64,000 nt of DNA from Nitzschia sp. DOCU1. Its lineage: Eukaryota > Bacillariophyta > Bacillariophyceae > Bacillariales > Bacillariaceae. The translations under genes and the position numbers were made by a program. Of the stretch, positions 1 through 12,244 are shown piece after piece; the first letter of the stretch is position 1, and each line of letters begins with the position of its first letter. Where the stretch lies: contig OX595993.1 in NCBI GenBank assembly GCA_951394045.1, positions 868,001-932,000 of the forward strand, in the 5' to 3' direction. Below the pieces are notes generated by a model that worked only from the letters and a program-made list of their open reading frames with translations, was not told the DNA's origin and did no database searches.

Positions 1-596
1 GACGCCAATCCTCCGCCGAGGAGGGGATGGAAACAAACAGGCGTGAAATTCTAAAAGGTTCACTGTTCCATAGCAAAAGTATCCAGTTGAAGAAATAAAT
101 CCAAGAGATCCAGTCGATCATTCTTTCTAGCTAGCTTTGTAAGCACACGCTACTGTGCTGCGAATAATACCAGTGGAAGATGAGCAGTGATTGCGGCACT
201 CTCTGAACCATTGTCAAAGTCAACACAAGCAACAACGTGAGATCTTTTTTGTCGGCGTCGCTTGACGTGGCGTTAGATTTTCGACACGACCCGTTTGAAT
301 CACGGTCACTTCGCGCGCACGCGCATCGTGGAACATTGGATTCCTTCGATTCTTTCTTCGTTCCAACTGAATCGTAGGAGTCCAAGAAGTTGGAATCCTT
401 CGATTGCTTCTAAATTGGCGAGAAGTGTGCTAGAGTAGTGACTTCGATGGTTGCCATGCCTTTAGTAACGAAATCCTTGCTTGATTCCTAGCTAGAGACT
501 TGAAGAAAGAGGCACATACCGTACAACTGCCCGTCGCGATTGATGACCTCGTCACTACTAAAGACTAGGTTTACCCTCGAGGCAATTCTACCGATC
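1..596. other. Intergenic, no supported gene
   Basis: I see no convincing coding region here. The open frames are short and lack recognisable domains. The right-hand part is probably the 3' flank of the minus-strand transhydrogenase gene. Confidence 0.5.
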
Positions 597-2054
597 CTAA
601 TATTTTTCTTCATTGTACACACGAAGAAACAAATCTTCCAATTCCTTCCGACCCACTGGACGCGGCGACAATTTCGTAACCCGGTGTTGTGGCAAGGTTC
701 CTTCGACCAATGATGGAATGTCATCCAGTTCGTATCCAAACGGTTTCAACCCTACCGGAATTTTCAAATCGTCCATGAGCATTCGAATTTCGTCGGCAAG
801 CCATGATCCCGTATCCGGCGATGGTTTGGGGAAATAAGTAGTACCATCGCTGGTACGAGCTTGCTTTAATATTCGAGCACAGGTACCATGGCGGTCGGGA
901 TTGGAAATACCCGTGAATGAAAAGACAGCGGGAGCGTTGACAATCACACTCAATCCATGAGGTACTAAGGCGTGTCCATCTAAGGATTCGTAACCTGCTG
1001 GACGATAGGGGCTGGTAGACTTGACTTGAGATGCAATTGCATAACTCATTCCATGGCACAAGTGGACACCGGCATTTCCAAAACCCATACCGGCCGCCGA
1101 AGAGGCAATCAACATTTTAGTCCGGGCTTCTTCGTCGTCCGGATCTGCCAGCGCGGCTCGTCGCAAATACTTGGCAGTCGTTTCCAGCGCAAACAAACTC
1201 CATATATCACTAATAGGATTGGATCCTTGATAGGCCGGTCGATGTGCTGGAGATTCTGGTTTGGGGCGCTGGTCAAAGGGCAGGGCTGTGTATGATTCGA
1301 TCGCATGACATAGAACGTCCAGTCCCGAAAAGGTTGCCACTGTGGAAGGCAAGGTTTTGGTATTATCAGGGTCCACAATACCCAATGTGGGTTTGAGCTT
1401 ACGATTGGCAATTCCGGTCTTTGACTTGGTGGGCGTGTCATCGAAAATGGCCACACCCGTCGTCTCACTCCCCGTTCCAGCCGTCGTTGGAATGGCAATC
1501 AAGGGGGGCAATTCTCCTGGAACGGGAATGCCTTTTCCCAAAGGCGGATTGACATAGTCGTAAAAATCACCCGACGGGGGAGGATATGTCGCATAGAGAT
1601 TGGCAGCCTTGGCCGTGTCCATGACGGATCCGCCACCCAGAGCCACAACGGCGTCGTAGTCGTTTTCTGTAAAATACTGAATGGCGTGTTGGAAGCTAAC
1701 ATCGTTGGGTTCGACTCGAACTTGACTGTAAATGTCATACTTAATACCGCTTCGCTCCAGAGATTCTTTCAGGACTTGCATCGGCGGTAATTTCAAAATT
1801 GTGGGGTCCGTCACCACTAGTACCTTTTTGGCCTTGAGAAAGGCCAAATCTTGGCCGACTTCGGCCGTGGCTCCAGGTCCAAATCGAAGATTGGAGGACG
1901 CCAATTCACATATCTGATCGAATTCAGCCACTGGAGTAGTAAAAGTAAATGACCTTGCTGAAGCAAGGCAGATGGATCTCGATAATACCGATGATGTGCG
2001 GGCTGTGCCCAGTCGGTGGAAAACTCGTTGCAATGTCCTAGATATTGATGTCAT
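597..2054 (-). CDS. ADHFE1: Hydroxyacid-oxoacid transhydrogenase, mitochondrial (iron-dependent ADH family)
   Basis: An intact 485-residue single-exon gene of the iron-containing alcohol dehydrogenase family, closest in architecture to hydroxyacid-oxoacid transhydrogenase. In characterised members this enzyme couples oxidation of 4-hydroxybutyrate to reduction of 2-oxoglutarate. Visible signatures are the nucleotide-binding GGGSVMDTAKA at about residue 140, the TTAGTGSETT segment near residue 195, and the metal-site histidine regions CHAIES, HLCHGMSYA and HALVPHG. The first 40 or so residues are rich in Arg, Ser, Thr and Ala with almost no acidic residues, as in a mitochondrial presequence. 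The start is a true ATG at 2054. Length agrees with the animal and fungal enzymes. The family call is firm; the exact substrate is inferred. Confidence 0.9.
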   Translation of the reverse strand: MTSISRTLQRVFHRLGTARTSSVLSRSICLASARSFTFTTPVAEFDQICELASSNLRFGPGATAEVGQDLAFLKAKKVLVVTDPTILKLPPMQVLKESLERSGIKYDIYSQVRVEPNDVSFQHAIQYFTENDYDAVVALGGGSVMDTAKAANLYATYPPPSGDFYDYVNPPLGKGIPVPGELPPLIAIPTTAGTGSETTGVAIFDDTPTKSKTGIANRKLKPTLGIVDPDNTKTLPSTVATFSGLDVLCHAIESYTALPFDQRPKPESPAHRPAYQGSNPISDIWSLFALETTAKYLRRAALADPDDEEARTKMLIASSAAGMGFGNAGVHLCHGMSYAIASQVKSTSPYRPAGYESLDGHALVPHGLSVIVNAPAVFSFTGISNPDRHGTCARILKQARTSDGTTYFPKPSPDTGSWLADEIRMLMDDLKIPVGLKPFGYELDDIPSLVEGTLPQHRVTKLSPRPVGRKELEDLFLRVYNEEKY

Positions 2055-3077
2055 CGCTGTGGAATACGAATCTGCAAGAAGTCGATCTCTGATGAAGCCT
2101 TTGCAATGAGACGCTTGTGCAAAAGACGGGGATCTGCTACAGGGGATAATAGGAAACAGTTTACCTCTTCCGTCTTGCTACGACTGCCGATAGCTTTCGT
2201 TCCTCACCATCCGCTCCCATCACTTTTTTGCTCCACAGCGACCATCCGATTGCGCATCATTCATCATGATGACACTCTGGACTGATGTGATTAAAACTTT
2301 GCGAAACATCACCGGCGCACGACGAACAACAACCGTAGAAATATTCGAATCCTTCGACTGCGAATCTCGGGGATACAATTGAGATGGAACGGGAAAACCG
2401 CATCGCGATCGTGCATATTTGGTGTGCCCCCCCTTTCGGCATTGGATCAAAAAATCAAAATACGAATGAGAGTTGTAATAATATTCTAAAATGACCAGCG
2501 CCACACATCTACTTCGTCGTCGAATTAAGTCTAAAGTTTCTAAGATGCGAAGTAAAATCCTGATAATTACCTCTATATGGAAACATTGGAGACGATGCTG
2601 TGGGCTTCGGATAAAATAAAATGTTCTCCAAATCAAGAACACGTACCTGGTACCAAAGAAGCAGCTTCACTTAAATGAAGAAGGCCAAAAGAAGGGTAGG
2701 TGTTCTGAAGTTAGGTGTTCCTTTGAGTCTCTGGTTTCTCGCGTGTTGGATGCTCACAATTTCGCTTTATGCTTCTGACGGAATGCAATCCCATCGTGCT
2801 ACGCGTAGAATGTAGTACCAGCGATCCCTGTACCTGGTACATGATTATGCCACTATGGCGGCACGAAGGTTCGGCGGTCGTATGTATTATCCTCACATCG
2901 CCAGAGATCTCCCCTGCCAAAAACAAAAAACAATTTTAGTTGTCGCGTCAAAGAGGTCCCAGCAGCGACGACGTTAGCCTATTCTTGCATCTCCACGTTC
3001 CCTTGGCCTTTCGCCGAGAAAGTTTTAAAACATACACGATCTCAACTCATTGTTTGATTGAAACGAGAAAAAGAAGG
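2055..3077. other. Divergent intergenic region
   Basis: About 1 kb between the minus-strand transhydrogenase and the plus-strand helicase-associated-domain gene. It should hold both promoters. No supported coding region was seen. Confidence 0.5.
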
Positions 3078-4067
3078 ATGTGTGTTTCCAAAATATTACA
3101 ACCCATGAGCAACGACTCCCATTCTCTCGAAGAAAGCATCTGGTTTAGTACATCAACTTGCTACACCTTGTCTTGCAGCACGAACCCGCCGAAGATACCC
3201 CAATTTGCGCAGATGCAGCAATTCCGCCCGTCCTCTTCAGATCTTGGACCGATTGCACCGACAATGATCGAACCCACTCCGATCAACAATACTGGAGTTA
3301 TCGAGGCAGTACCTTCTCTCATAACACTACCGACCGATTTGAGGCAATACTGTGATGAATACATTGCTGCCCTCTCGCACCTTCTTGTACACAATGACCA
3401 GCAGGGCGGATCCTCCGGTCAGCAAGACGTGTCAATACCAAGGCGAATACAAGCAACTTCTCCGGTTGTGTTACCCGCACCGGATACAACTTGGGGGCTT
3501 CCATCCACGGAGGAAGGGGCATCAGGAAGTGTTGTCTCATTGGATAGTAGTTCCGGCGGGAACACCAACGGCAGAGTTGACCCAAACCGCACAAAGGTAC
3601 ATGCCTATCAACAAGAACGATGGATGGAACGATACCATGACCTAGTCATCTTTCGCCAGCGATACGGCCACTGCAATGTTCCTTATGTCTATAAGGAAAA
3701 TCCATGCCTAGGGCAATGGGTCAAACGGCAACGACATCAATACAAGCTTTATAAGCAAGAGCAACATTCAAACTTGGATTCTTCCCGCGTTCATGCTTTG
3801 ACTGCCCTTGGCTTTATTTGGGACTCTCATGGCGCTGCCTGGGAGGAGAATTTCGAAGAATTGAAGGAGTTTCATAGGATACATGGGCATGCGAATGTTC
3901 CCTGCTCGTATCGAGGAAGCTCGAAACTTTCTACTTGGATCAAGCGCCAACGAAGGCAATATCGATTATTCCGGGTAGGCGACCACTCTACAATTGATCA
4001 GGAGAGAATCGAAAGGCTCGAGGCATTTGATTTCGTCTGGGATTACTATGGCAAGGGCGGTGCTTAG
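3078..4067 (+). CDS. Helicase-associated (HA) domain protein, two repeats
   Basis: A 329-residue protein whose C-terminal half contains two consecutive helicase-associated domains (Pfam HA type), each about 65 residues. The first has RYGHCNVPY, LGQWVKRQRHQYK and LGFIWD. The second has IHGHANVPC, LSTWIKRQRRQYR and FDFVWD. These small Trp-rich helical domains are greatly expanded in diatoms, often without any helicase; their role is unknown, with nucleic-acid binding assumed. The N-terminal half is low-complexity. The open frame extends upstream but only from a TTG; 3078 is the first in-frame ATG, and a later one lies at 3213, so the start is uncertain. It ends in a clear TAG. Confidence 0.8.
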   Translation: MCVSKILQPMSNDSHSLEESIWFSTSTCYTLSCSTNPPKIPQFAQMQQFRPSSSDLGPIAPTMIEPTPINNTGVIEAVPSLITLPTDLRQYCDEYIAALSHLLVHNDQQGGSSGQQDVSIPRRIQATSPVVLPAPDTTWGLPSTEEGASGSVVSLDSSSGGNTNGRVDPNRTKVHAYQQERWMERYHDLVIFRQRYGHCNVPYVYKENPCLGQWVKRQRHQYKLYKQEQHSNLDSSRVHALTALGFIWDSHGAAWEENFEELKEFHRIHGHANVPCSYRGSSKLSTWIKRQRRQYRLFRVGDHSTIDQERIERLEAFDFVWDYYGKGGA

Positions 4068-5143
4068 ATCAGGAGGAGTTTATATGTTGCTAGTAGTAGG
4101 TCCTCCCATACCACTACATTACTTTACTTATTCCGGGAGTACTATAGTAAGTTGTTCCAATTTCTTCTCTACTAGAGCTAGCTAGAGCAGTCGGCTACCT
4201 CCACTTCTTACTACAGTTGTCTGATAGGTAGCTCCGGCTGCTGTTATCGATCCATCATCGGTCCTACTCAGCTTTTTGGTAGCTCCATTACTTATAGCGT
4301 ATCCTTCCACGCGAAGAGTAATCCCCCCGGGTAAGGCCGCACTGTACACTCCAGCCTATTAGCGCGCCGAAGGCAGCAGAATTTGTCCGCCTGGTGCTTG
4401 AACTACGAAGGTGGATGATGAGAGGCAAAAGACGCAAACTTCTCTCTCTCTCTCTCGAGGTAGGCAAACGGTTCTTCGGCCCCTTTTTGTCACCGTTGCT
4501 CTATGCTTTTATTAATGTTCGAATTCCTCTTTACACCGATGGACATGTTCGAATTCGAGTGGAATGTCGCCCGGGTGCTTGTGAACCGTTCGTTTAAGGA
4601 TCATCGGTGTTCTTCTCTGGTCGTGTTTCGATTATTATTATTGTTCAGGGATTTCGTCCTTTAGCGAGGCAACAATCGGTACTCATATTTGTTCTTTGAG
4701 TTCGTGATGCTGCAAGCGGGCAGCTGTTCAAATACTCTACCAGGTATGTCACTCCGAACAGGCGCTACCAGATACTTACGGCGCCATTTCGCAGGCACGT
4801 TTCCCCCGCGATCATCGTCTCAACCCAGTCAGTGCCCCTTTTTGCCCCCTTTTTCCCTTTTTTCTGCAGGACCAACACGAACGCAATTTGGAATCAAACA
4901 AGTCGTTTCGCACGCTGGATCGCGCGACATAAGGTTTTTGAACGCGGCTCTTCATTTCGTCCTTGCTCGTTCTGGTGTTTTGGTAATGAAGTGGTATTCT
5001 TACTTTGTTGATTGAGATCTAACGCGTGAGATAGCATGGCTTGGACTTGAACGTCGCGATCAAAACTAGCTGCATAGGTGGACAAGACGGGGAAGTAGAT
5101 CTATTGTGGATAGTCGAGCCATCCAAGAGTCCGCACAAACAGG
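4068..5143. other. Intergenic region with a TC microsatellite
   Basis: No convincing gene. A short (TC)n tract lies at about 4439-4456. The rest is presumably the 3' flank of the HA-domain gene and the promoter of the DENN-domain gene. Confidence 0.5.
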
Positions 5144-8100
5144 ATGACCGAGGCGCGCTTAGACAATCCGAATCGGCCGCCAGATTCGACCCATAGTTCT
5201 TCACGACAACAAGATGGCGCTCCTTTGCATCCCAAGCAGCAAGTGGGGGTTGCCGATTACTTTGCTATTTTAGGCGTCGGGGAAGAGTTAGTTTGGAAGC
5301 ATGCTCAGAAACAGCAGCAGCAACAACAACAACAATCTGCTTCTTCCACGGACGAAGAAACCCCCGCCACGAATACTACTACTAAATTTGCACAAGAAGA
5401 TGATGCTCGATTGTTAGAACGATTTTACCGAGAAATTGTGGATTGTACCATCTGGGTGGCGGACGAGACTTTGGAACATTCCGCACAGCATCCGACTACT
5501 GTGGTGTACACCAACAATGCTGCCGCAAAAAATCGCCCCTTGCATCATCCATCCTCCTTGCCCATGTCGCCCAGTCCTTCTGATGTGTCCGCCTCTGTGA
5601 TCGGCACAGAGGTGGAAACGTTAGAGTTGGAAGGTTGGACCGTCATTCAACAAACCCGACCCATGCCAGCTGCCCCAGCAGCCGCAAAGGATATTTTGCC
5701 TCTTTGGTCTCGGGGGCAGGTCTGGAATGCCGATTTGGATCCACTACAAGGTTTATGTAGTCGAATACAAGAGCTAGAAAGAGAACAACAATCCAAGGGC
5801 AAAAAGAAACACACACCAGTAAAAGATTTGGCGGAAAAGGTCCAGTCATCCTTCCAGCAACGTTTGGTGGGCTTTAGCCGTACCAAAAAGAAATTTTATG
5901 TATCCTTTCGACGACGGGCACCAGATGAATCGGCGCGTCCTGCCATTGCAGATCTTGCCTTGTTTTATGTTCGAATTCATAAAGCGACTGTTCATGTGGA
6001 TCTGTTCCAGCAGTCGGCTGCCCAGAGCATCCGAGGAGGAGACGCGGGGTCGGAAAAGACGAGCAATTCGGCATCCGTTGCAGGAAGTACCGTCTCTCAG
6101 GGAGCTGCGGCATTGCTACGTGTCGCAGAAGCAGGAAAGCAAACCTTTCAGAGCCGAGTCTTACGAAATGTTCAACCGGCAGTCACATCGATTGCTAGTC
6201 AGATCAGTATGGATTATGGTGACCCAGTGGAACTAGGATCTTTGCTGGAACTTCCTTCGGGCTTCCAGGAATGGTCCATTCCCGAGCCATATCGGGAATT
6301 ACGATTTCCGAGTCATCCTCCTGCCCATGAACCACATTACAACACAGTCCTCTTTCCACCTCATGGTTCTGATTTGGAAAATTCGAGTTCGGGGATTGAA
6401 GCCGTCGATAGAGTGCGGACTTCATCCGCCGTTTCTTCCCCGACGGCAGATGGTTGGCGTGATTCCATGAACCCAAAACTTATTCCCGTCAGCCGCCGTT
6501 TGGAATTGTCCGAGGACGAAGAGGAAGAGTATATGTTTATACCTGTCCTAGCCATGCGGCGACAACGAATTGGGGAAGAAGAGCGCTTTCATGAAGATCC
6601 GGCCATTGTCGAAATTGCAGTCAGCGTTACAGATGATATCGGACAACCTATATTGCCGTTTGAAGAAGTGGATCCTTTCGAAGAAGAAGAGGACGATGCG
6701 GGGATGACGTTGCTCGAGAAATCACCGTGGGCGGCCGTGAATGCACCCAAAAAGACATTCAATAGTATGCAAGATCAGTCGTCCAAGCGATCTGCCCTTG
6801 GTACGATTTGTATCTTGGTACGCAGAAATATACCCTTGGGTTTTTGTGATGCAGCGTTTGCCACCACCGTGCTGGATCGATTCCCATACAAGAACTACAA
6901 GGGCCTTCCACTACCAGAAGAAGAGTTGCCCATGTTCTGTTATCCAACAGGATGCCGCTTACATCGCGCCAAGTTTTGTGACGCGCCGCTTCCTCAGTAT
7001 TACGGGTTTGTTGTCAAGAATGAACGTGGAGACTCCATCTATGTTTCCTGTGTCTCGTTCATGGAGCCGCTGACGCAGTCCAAGGAACGTCAGCTCGCCC
7101 GACTTTCCGAAAAACGACGGCGAGTGTCTCTTCCACATGCTAAATTCTGGGCCAAGCAATCGCGACGCCTTCGAAAAAGGCAAGGGGTGGAAAACCAACC
7201 CTCGGCTGCAGGAAACATTGTCATGGAATTGCTGGACGATACCGACGATGAGGACGACGGCGATCAGGACGAAACAAACATGCTTTTGATAGGTTTTGAC
7301 GATATGACAACCTTTGAAAACAAAACGATTTGCTTGGTCAGTCGCTATCCCTACTGGACTGCCTTTCGTCGCTTCTTATCCCATTTGCACAGTGTGTCGG
7401 GGTCCACGTCTGATCTTCCGTTGGAGCGATACATCTCTCACTTGCTCTTGTCGGTGCCGATACCAAAGCCCGGAGGGCCCAGTGTGCTCATTCCTCTTCC
7501 AACCTTTAATGTTCCAATGATGCTTTGGTCGCCGCCTTTGAAGGACTTCCCGCTATTGGACCTTCCATATGAAAGACTAGTATCTTGCTTGGATATCCCT
7601 ACTATTGTCACGATTGTTTTGGGATTTTTGGCACTGGAACGGAAGGTATGTACGCTGAGAATGCGGAAAACGAAAGAGCTTGAAACTTTATATCATGACT
7701 AATTATCGTCTGGCTTCCTCGATAGGTTATTGTGATGTCTACCCGTCCCTCCTTGGTGCTGGATGTTTGCGAGTTGCTGCGGTCGCTACTATTCCCGTTT
7801 GATCTTTGCGCACCCTACGTGCCACGACTGACAGAACCTTTTATGTCCTGTCTGGACTTTCCGGGTGCAATTTTTGTCGGAATTCACGACGATGGTAGCC
7901 CTACGGGTCTTGCTGCGGTTGTCCGGAAGAATATGCCGGAAGATAGCACTATTGTCGATTTGGATTCTGGAGCCATCGACTGTAGTGGGGATCGAATGTC
8001 TGTACTCAAAAGTTCGTGGGGCATCATTCCACCAGGTCCTCGCTCCAACTTGATATCCGAAATCGAAACACTTTGTCGCGATGCCGGAATTGTTCCTGGG

Positions 8101-11100
8101 CAAGAGCCATTGGACTCTCTGGTGGATCCTGCATTTGATGCAACAATGCCATCGACTCCAGTGCAAGATACGGGAACTCTTACTCAAGAGCACAAGGAGC
8201 CGTTGGACGATCGCGCAATTCGTGATGCATTCCTGCGATTTTTCTGCTCTGTTCTCGGAGGTTACGAAAGATATTTGGTTGTGCCGGATGTCGACTTTCT
8301 GATTAGCGGCAATGAGTGGTTTGATGCCAAGGGTTTCTTGGCTGCTGCCTCGGAGGAAAAGGCCGCATTTTTGGGTACTCTTGTTTCAACACAACTTTTT
8401 CAGTCTTTCATTCAACGCCGGACGGAAGCCAGTGACGTGCATTGTCTCCTTTTCGACGAGTGCTTGGCAGAGTTTCATTCTTCCCCTGTACCGTACGGTC
8501 GTCTTGGGGGCGACGTGGAGACGATTCAGACGCCCGACAGCGAGAATCCCCAACTGTTGTACAGCCTACTTGTCGACCAGTCGGCATCTGAGGCGACGCA
8601 GAGTATGATCAACGACAAGAGCTTTGATGCTGACTCGAGGCATGAAAGCGATGCGGATAGCAGTGGCCACCAGTTGAAGAGTTCTGTCGTCTCGTCGGAT
8701 TTTGGGGAAGGACTTCTACGTCATTTGGAGTTTGCAAAGAATGCTGCAGGGGACTGGGTAACACTACCCTCACGAAATGGACTTCATGCTGGGTCGCGCT
8801 TTATATACTGCATTGACGGAAATCCAACCTTCCCTGACCGACTCAATCCGAATTTTTACCTTCCAAAGCAACCCGAGTCGTGGCTTGTTGAAATGACGAC
8901 GGCACCCACTCCGATGCTCACACGTAGCAGTAGAGAGATCGAAGAATCCGATCGCAGACGAAAGCTTGCAACCTCCTATCGTGGACTTCCGACTCACAGG
9001 CGATGTCTATGGCAGTTGCCCAAACTCATGGGGTCGCACTTTCTAGGGGCGTGGCTTTTATGTATTCCTGCTCTGGTGTCTCAACCATCCCTCACCCACG
9101 AACAGCAATCAAAATACCTCCTCCGAGCACTTGGCGCCTTGAGGCTTCTCCGAAGCAAGCAACGAATTGTGCCAGACGAGGCTGCCTATCGAGCGTTGAT
9201 CGTTGCCTGTGGTCGCACAATGAGCGACCGTCGCATGGAGTTGGTCAAATTGTTTGGCCTTCTTCGATCCGATGGGATTTTTCCAAGCGCTGTTACGCTT
9301 GGGCAGTATACCAAGGCGCTGGCTGAAGGATATTCGAAGCAACGATCAGCCGGCCTTCCTGAAGACGAAACTGCAGGGGTCGAAGTTGTGGATTCCTTTA
9401 GCCGCGACGTACGATCCAGCAACCCACTTAACTCATGCGCAGATCCCGAGGTAGCGCTAGCTTCGCTTGACAGGAACTTGGCAAATTTGGAAGATTCTGG
9501 TCGCCGTTGGCGCCAGAAAAATATGTCAGAGAAGGAAGTTGGTACAAGCCAGGACGAGCACGCTACCAATCAAGATATGGGCAAAGGTGGCGTTGATCGG
9601 ACGAAAAAGAAGACTAGCAGACTATGGCTTCCAGTTGTCACATCATGGTCGCTGGCACCCTCTCGGTTGGAAGATTCTATAGGTGCCAAGACAACGCCGT
9701 TGGCTCCCGAACAAATTCGATTAGTGGCCATGTGGTCTCGAACGAAGAATTGTGGATGTAAGTTTGCAGTCTAGTTGCGCAAGTCAGTCCCGAGCTACAA
9801 CTAACGATCTACTTTTCTTGGCCAGCTTGTGGCTACATTCCCTTGGAAGAAGAAGTTCAGGCAGGGTGGGACGTCCTGGGCGGAGAAAACGATATTCCCG
9901 GTGCCATTAACTGTCCTCGATGCGGAGCGATGCTCGTACCAAAGCTGGGCTATCGGGCATTGTCAATTGAAGCGGCCTTGGCCACTTCATCCAGTGAAAA
10001 CTCTACGCTTCGAATTCCTCCCACAAAAAGCGACGGCGGGGACGCTGCAGCTGATTTCGCTTCTTTGCCCCCACAAATGCGTTCGACGATTGAGGAAACA
10101 CGAGAAGCGTCCTACGTTACTTACATTAGTCCGGCAACGCTACGATCAAGTCTAGAGCGTCATATCGAAGAGCACGGTGAGGGGATTCTCGAGCGAGATC
10201 GGCTGCGCGAGATTGATCCTGAAGCCTTTTACAACCTTTGGTGGTACAGTGCCCGTTTCTCGCTACCGTTGCCCTTGCCGGTCTCCAGCGCCGACAACAC
10301 GCACTACTGTGTGATGGCTGGTTGGGATTATCAGATAGCTTTGCGGGGTTGCGTGAGCGCGGCCAAAGTGATGACTGCTCTATTCGATAGCGGCAACGCC
10401 AAGGACGCCTTGCCGACGACAACTGCCGGTAGCTCTCGCGAGCAAACTGCTCCTTCCAGTTCCGGTGACAATGTGAGTTCCTTGGAGTCGTTTGGTGACC
10501 AACCGTTACTGGCCCGTTTCAACCTCCAGGGATATTACGCCACAGTCTGGGACCACGAGGACTTGTCCGAAGTCCTCGTCATGCTGGTAGAGGCCTGCGA
10601 CAAGCGCGACTTTCGACCGGTAGTGGAATGTCTACTTCGTGCAAACAAACGCCGGCGCGAAAAATACTCCAATAATCTTGGTTCGACATCCTTGACCTCG
10701 TCTGGCAGCAATGGTGGTGGTACCAACAGCGTCAGCGACATTGGCAGCAGCTCGTTAGCCTTACTTCCTACTCGGAGTGAGGGCAATGATTCCACGACCA
10801 TGAATTGGTCATCTGTCCAGTATACCGTGGAATTAGATGCCTATCGCACCACGCTATACTTGGCCAAGTACCAATGTACGTCTGCCTTTCATGCCTTCTT
10901 CCCTGCTACACTCAAGCCTTGCAAAGGATACCACTTTTGGTGCCCCATTGCTCCGGTGCCCATCTTTGATAGGCTCTTGCACGAAGCCATCAAACGAGTT
11001 CGATCCAAGTCGACAGGCTTTGCACCCTTTCACGATGTGTCAGAGGTAGCTCTTGGGTTTCGATCTGTATTTGGTAAGTTCACTCAAATGGCGGAGTATT

Positions 11101-11197
11101 TGATGGCTCGGTCAATGCGGATTTTCCTTGCTAAACACGTTTGTTTCCATTGTCTCATCATCGATACCATTCATCTGTTGCAGGCCATCTAGTCTAA
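5144..11197 (+). CDS. DENND4-type DENN domain protein (putative Rab GEF), four exons
   Basis: Joined exons 5144-7645, 7726-9757, 9826-11073 and 11184-11197 give 1931 residues. All three introns are GT-AG (80, 68 and 110 bp) and the joins restore protein continuity, for example RKV-IVMSTRPS across intron 1. The N-terminus (VADYFAILGV) and the following MABP-like segment with FYVSFRRRAPDE resemble the start of DENND4 proteins. The central DENN core starts near residue 550 (ILVRRNIPLGFCDAAF) and runs through LLLSVPIPKPGG to a dDENN part near residue 1000 (FFCSVLGGYERYL). A PPR-like pair of helices follows. Intron 2 splits a zinc-ribbon-like CGCSCGY...CPRCG motif, and YNLWWYSARFSLPLPLP matches the DENND4 C-terminal region. 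DENND4 proteins are Rab exchange factors in animals; Rab specificity here is unknown. Confidence 0.85.
7646..7725 (+). other. Intron 1 of the DENND4-like gene
   Basis: GTATGT donor, a branch-like ATGACTAAT and a GATAG acceptor; 80 bp, phase 0. Removing it joins the conserved ERK-VIVMSTRPSLVLDVCE stretch of the cDENN core. Confidence 0.85.
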
Positions 11198-11272
11198 GTA
11201 GAGAGCGGAATATACGACTGTTATGCGTTATGACTATTTTAGTACAATTTGGATCCCTCTGTAGTACTGCGA

Positions 11273-12244
11273 CTACTCCACTAATGGAAGCCAGTCGCTG
11301 TCGACGGACGCTACTAGGGAGACACTTTGGCCATCCTCGTTTTCAAAGGATGCACTGGGGTGCACCAACATTCGACGAGGATCCTCGTCATCCTCATCCT
11401 CCATGGTGGTCAACTCCAATCGTCGTCGCAACTCCTTGACTAGTGGAGTTTCGGGCCGTAAATGTTCTTCTGTTCCAAGAGGCGATAGTTCCTCCACGGC
11501 CCCCATCGCCATAGTAGTACCAGCAGGTCGAGCAGGAGAAGCAACGTGGCAAAGCGACGACGACAAGTCCACCTTGTCGCTGTCATGTTGTTGTTCTCCC
11601 TCCCGTTTCTTGTCCTCACCATGATGAATCATTCCCACCAAATGTCCAAAGACCCCTTCCGTGACATGAATAACGAGACCCACGGGCGTTTGTTTGGATC
11701 CTTCCCAAATGTTTTGTGCAAAATGGACGGCATGTGCCAGTGGATGATGATCCTCCTCCTCATTATTAGTATTCGTATTGTTGTTGTTGCATTTGACATT
11801 TGTTGTTTCCTCCAAAAAAGAGTCTGGTGATAATTCAAATCGGTCACTCAATTCAACTTCAATGGCGGCTGCTGCTGTATCGGCAACAAAAATTCGATCC
11901 AAATCGTCACAACAATCGGAATCGTAATAATCCTGTGCATCGAGATAGACGGTAGGATTATTGCTTTGGTCGTCGTCGGAACAGCAAGATGTCGTCGATC
12001 TTGGACGATGATCAAACAAACAATCCACATTTTCTTCACTATCACTATCTTCCCAACTGACAGATGTGTCATCACGTTCGAGGGTTAAAAAGTGAAAGAC
12101 ATCGACATGTTTGTCGACACAGTCCACAAAGAGTTCATCATCGCTGCTGTCATGACTAGGATAGTAAGCGGTCATTGCTTTGCGGGTACCACGTAAGATG
12201 GACGTGAACCTAGCAAAGGACGAAGAAGTAGGTGTTATTCTCAT
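11273..12244 (-). CDS. Acidic low-complexity hypothetical protein
   Basis: An intact 323-residue frame from a true ATG at 12244. I do not recognise the family. It is strongly acidic with Asp/Ser/Glu clusters (HDSSDDELFVD, WEDSDSEENVD) and an Asn-rich stretch, followed by a less biased segment (HAVHFAQNIWEGSKQTPVGLVIHVTEGVFGHLVGM region) that could be a short amphipathic helix. The N-terminal 25 residues are basic and Ser/Thr-rich, which could be an organellar leader. It is convergent with the DENND4-like gene; the two stops are about 75 bp apart. No domain supports a function. Confidence 0.6.
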   Translation of the reverse strand: MRITPTSSSFARFTSILRGTRKAMTAYYPSHDSSDDELFVDCVDKHVDVFHFLTLERDDTSVSWEDSDSEENVDCLFDHRPRSTTSCCSDDDQSNNPTVYLDAQDYYDSDCCDDLDRIFVADTAAAAIEVELSDRFELSPDSFLEETTNVKCNNNNTNTNNEEEDHHPLAHAVHFAQNIWEGSKQTPVGLVIHVTEGVFGHLVGMIHHGEDKKREGEQQHDSDKVDLSSSLCHVASPARPAGTTMAMGAVEELSPLGTEEHLRPETPLVKELRRRLELTTMEDEDDEDPRRMLVHPSASFENEDGQSVSLVASVDSDWLPLVE

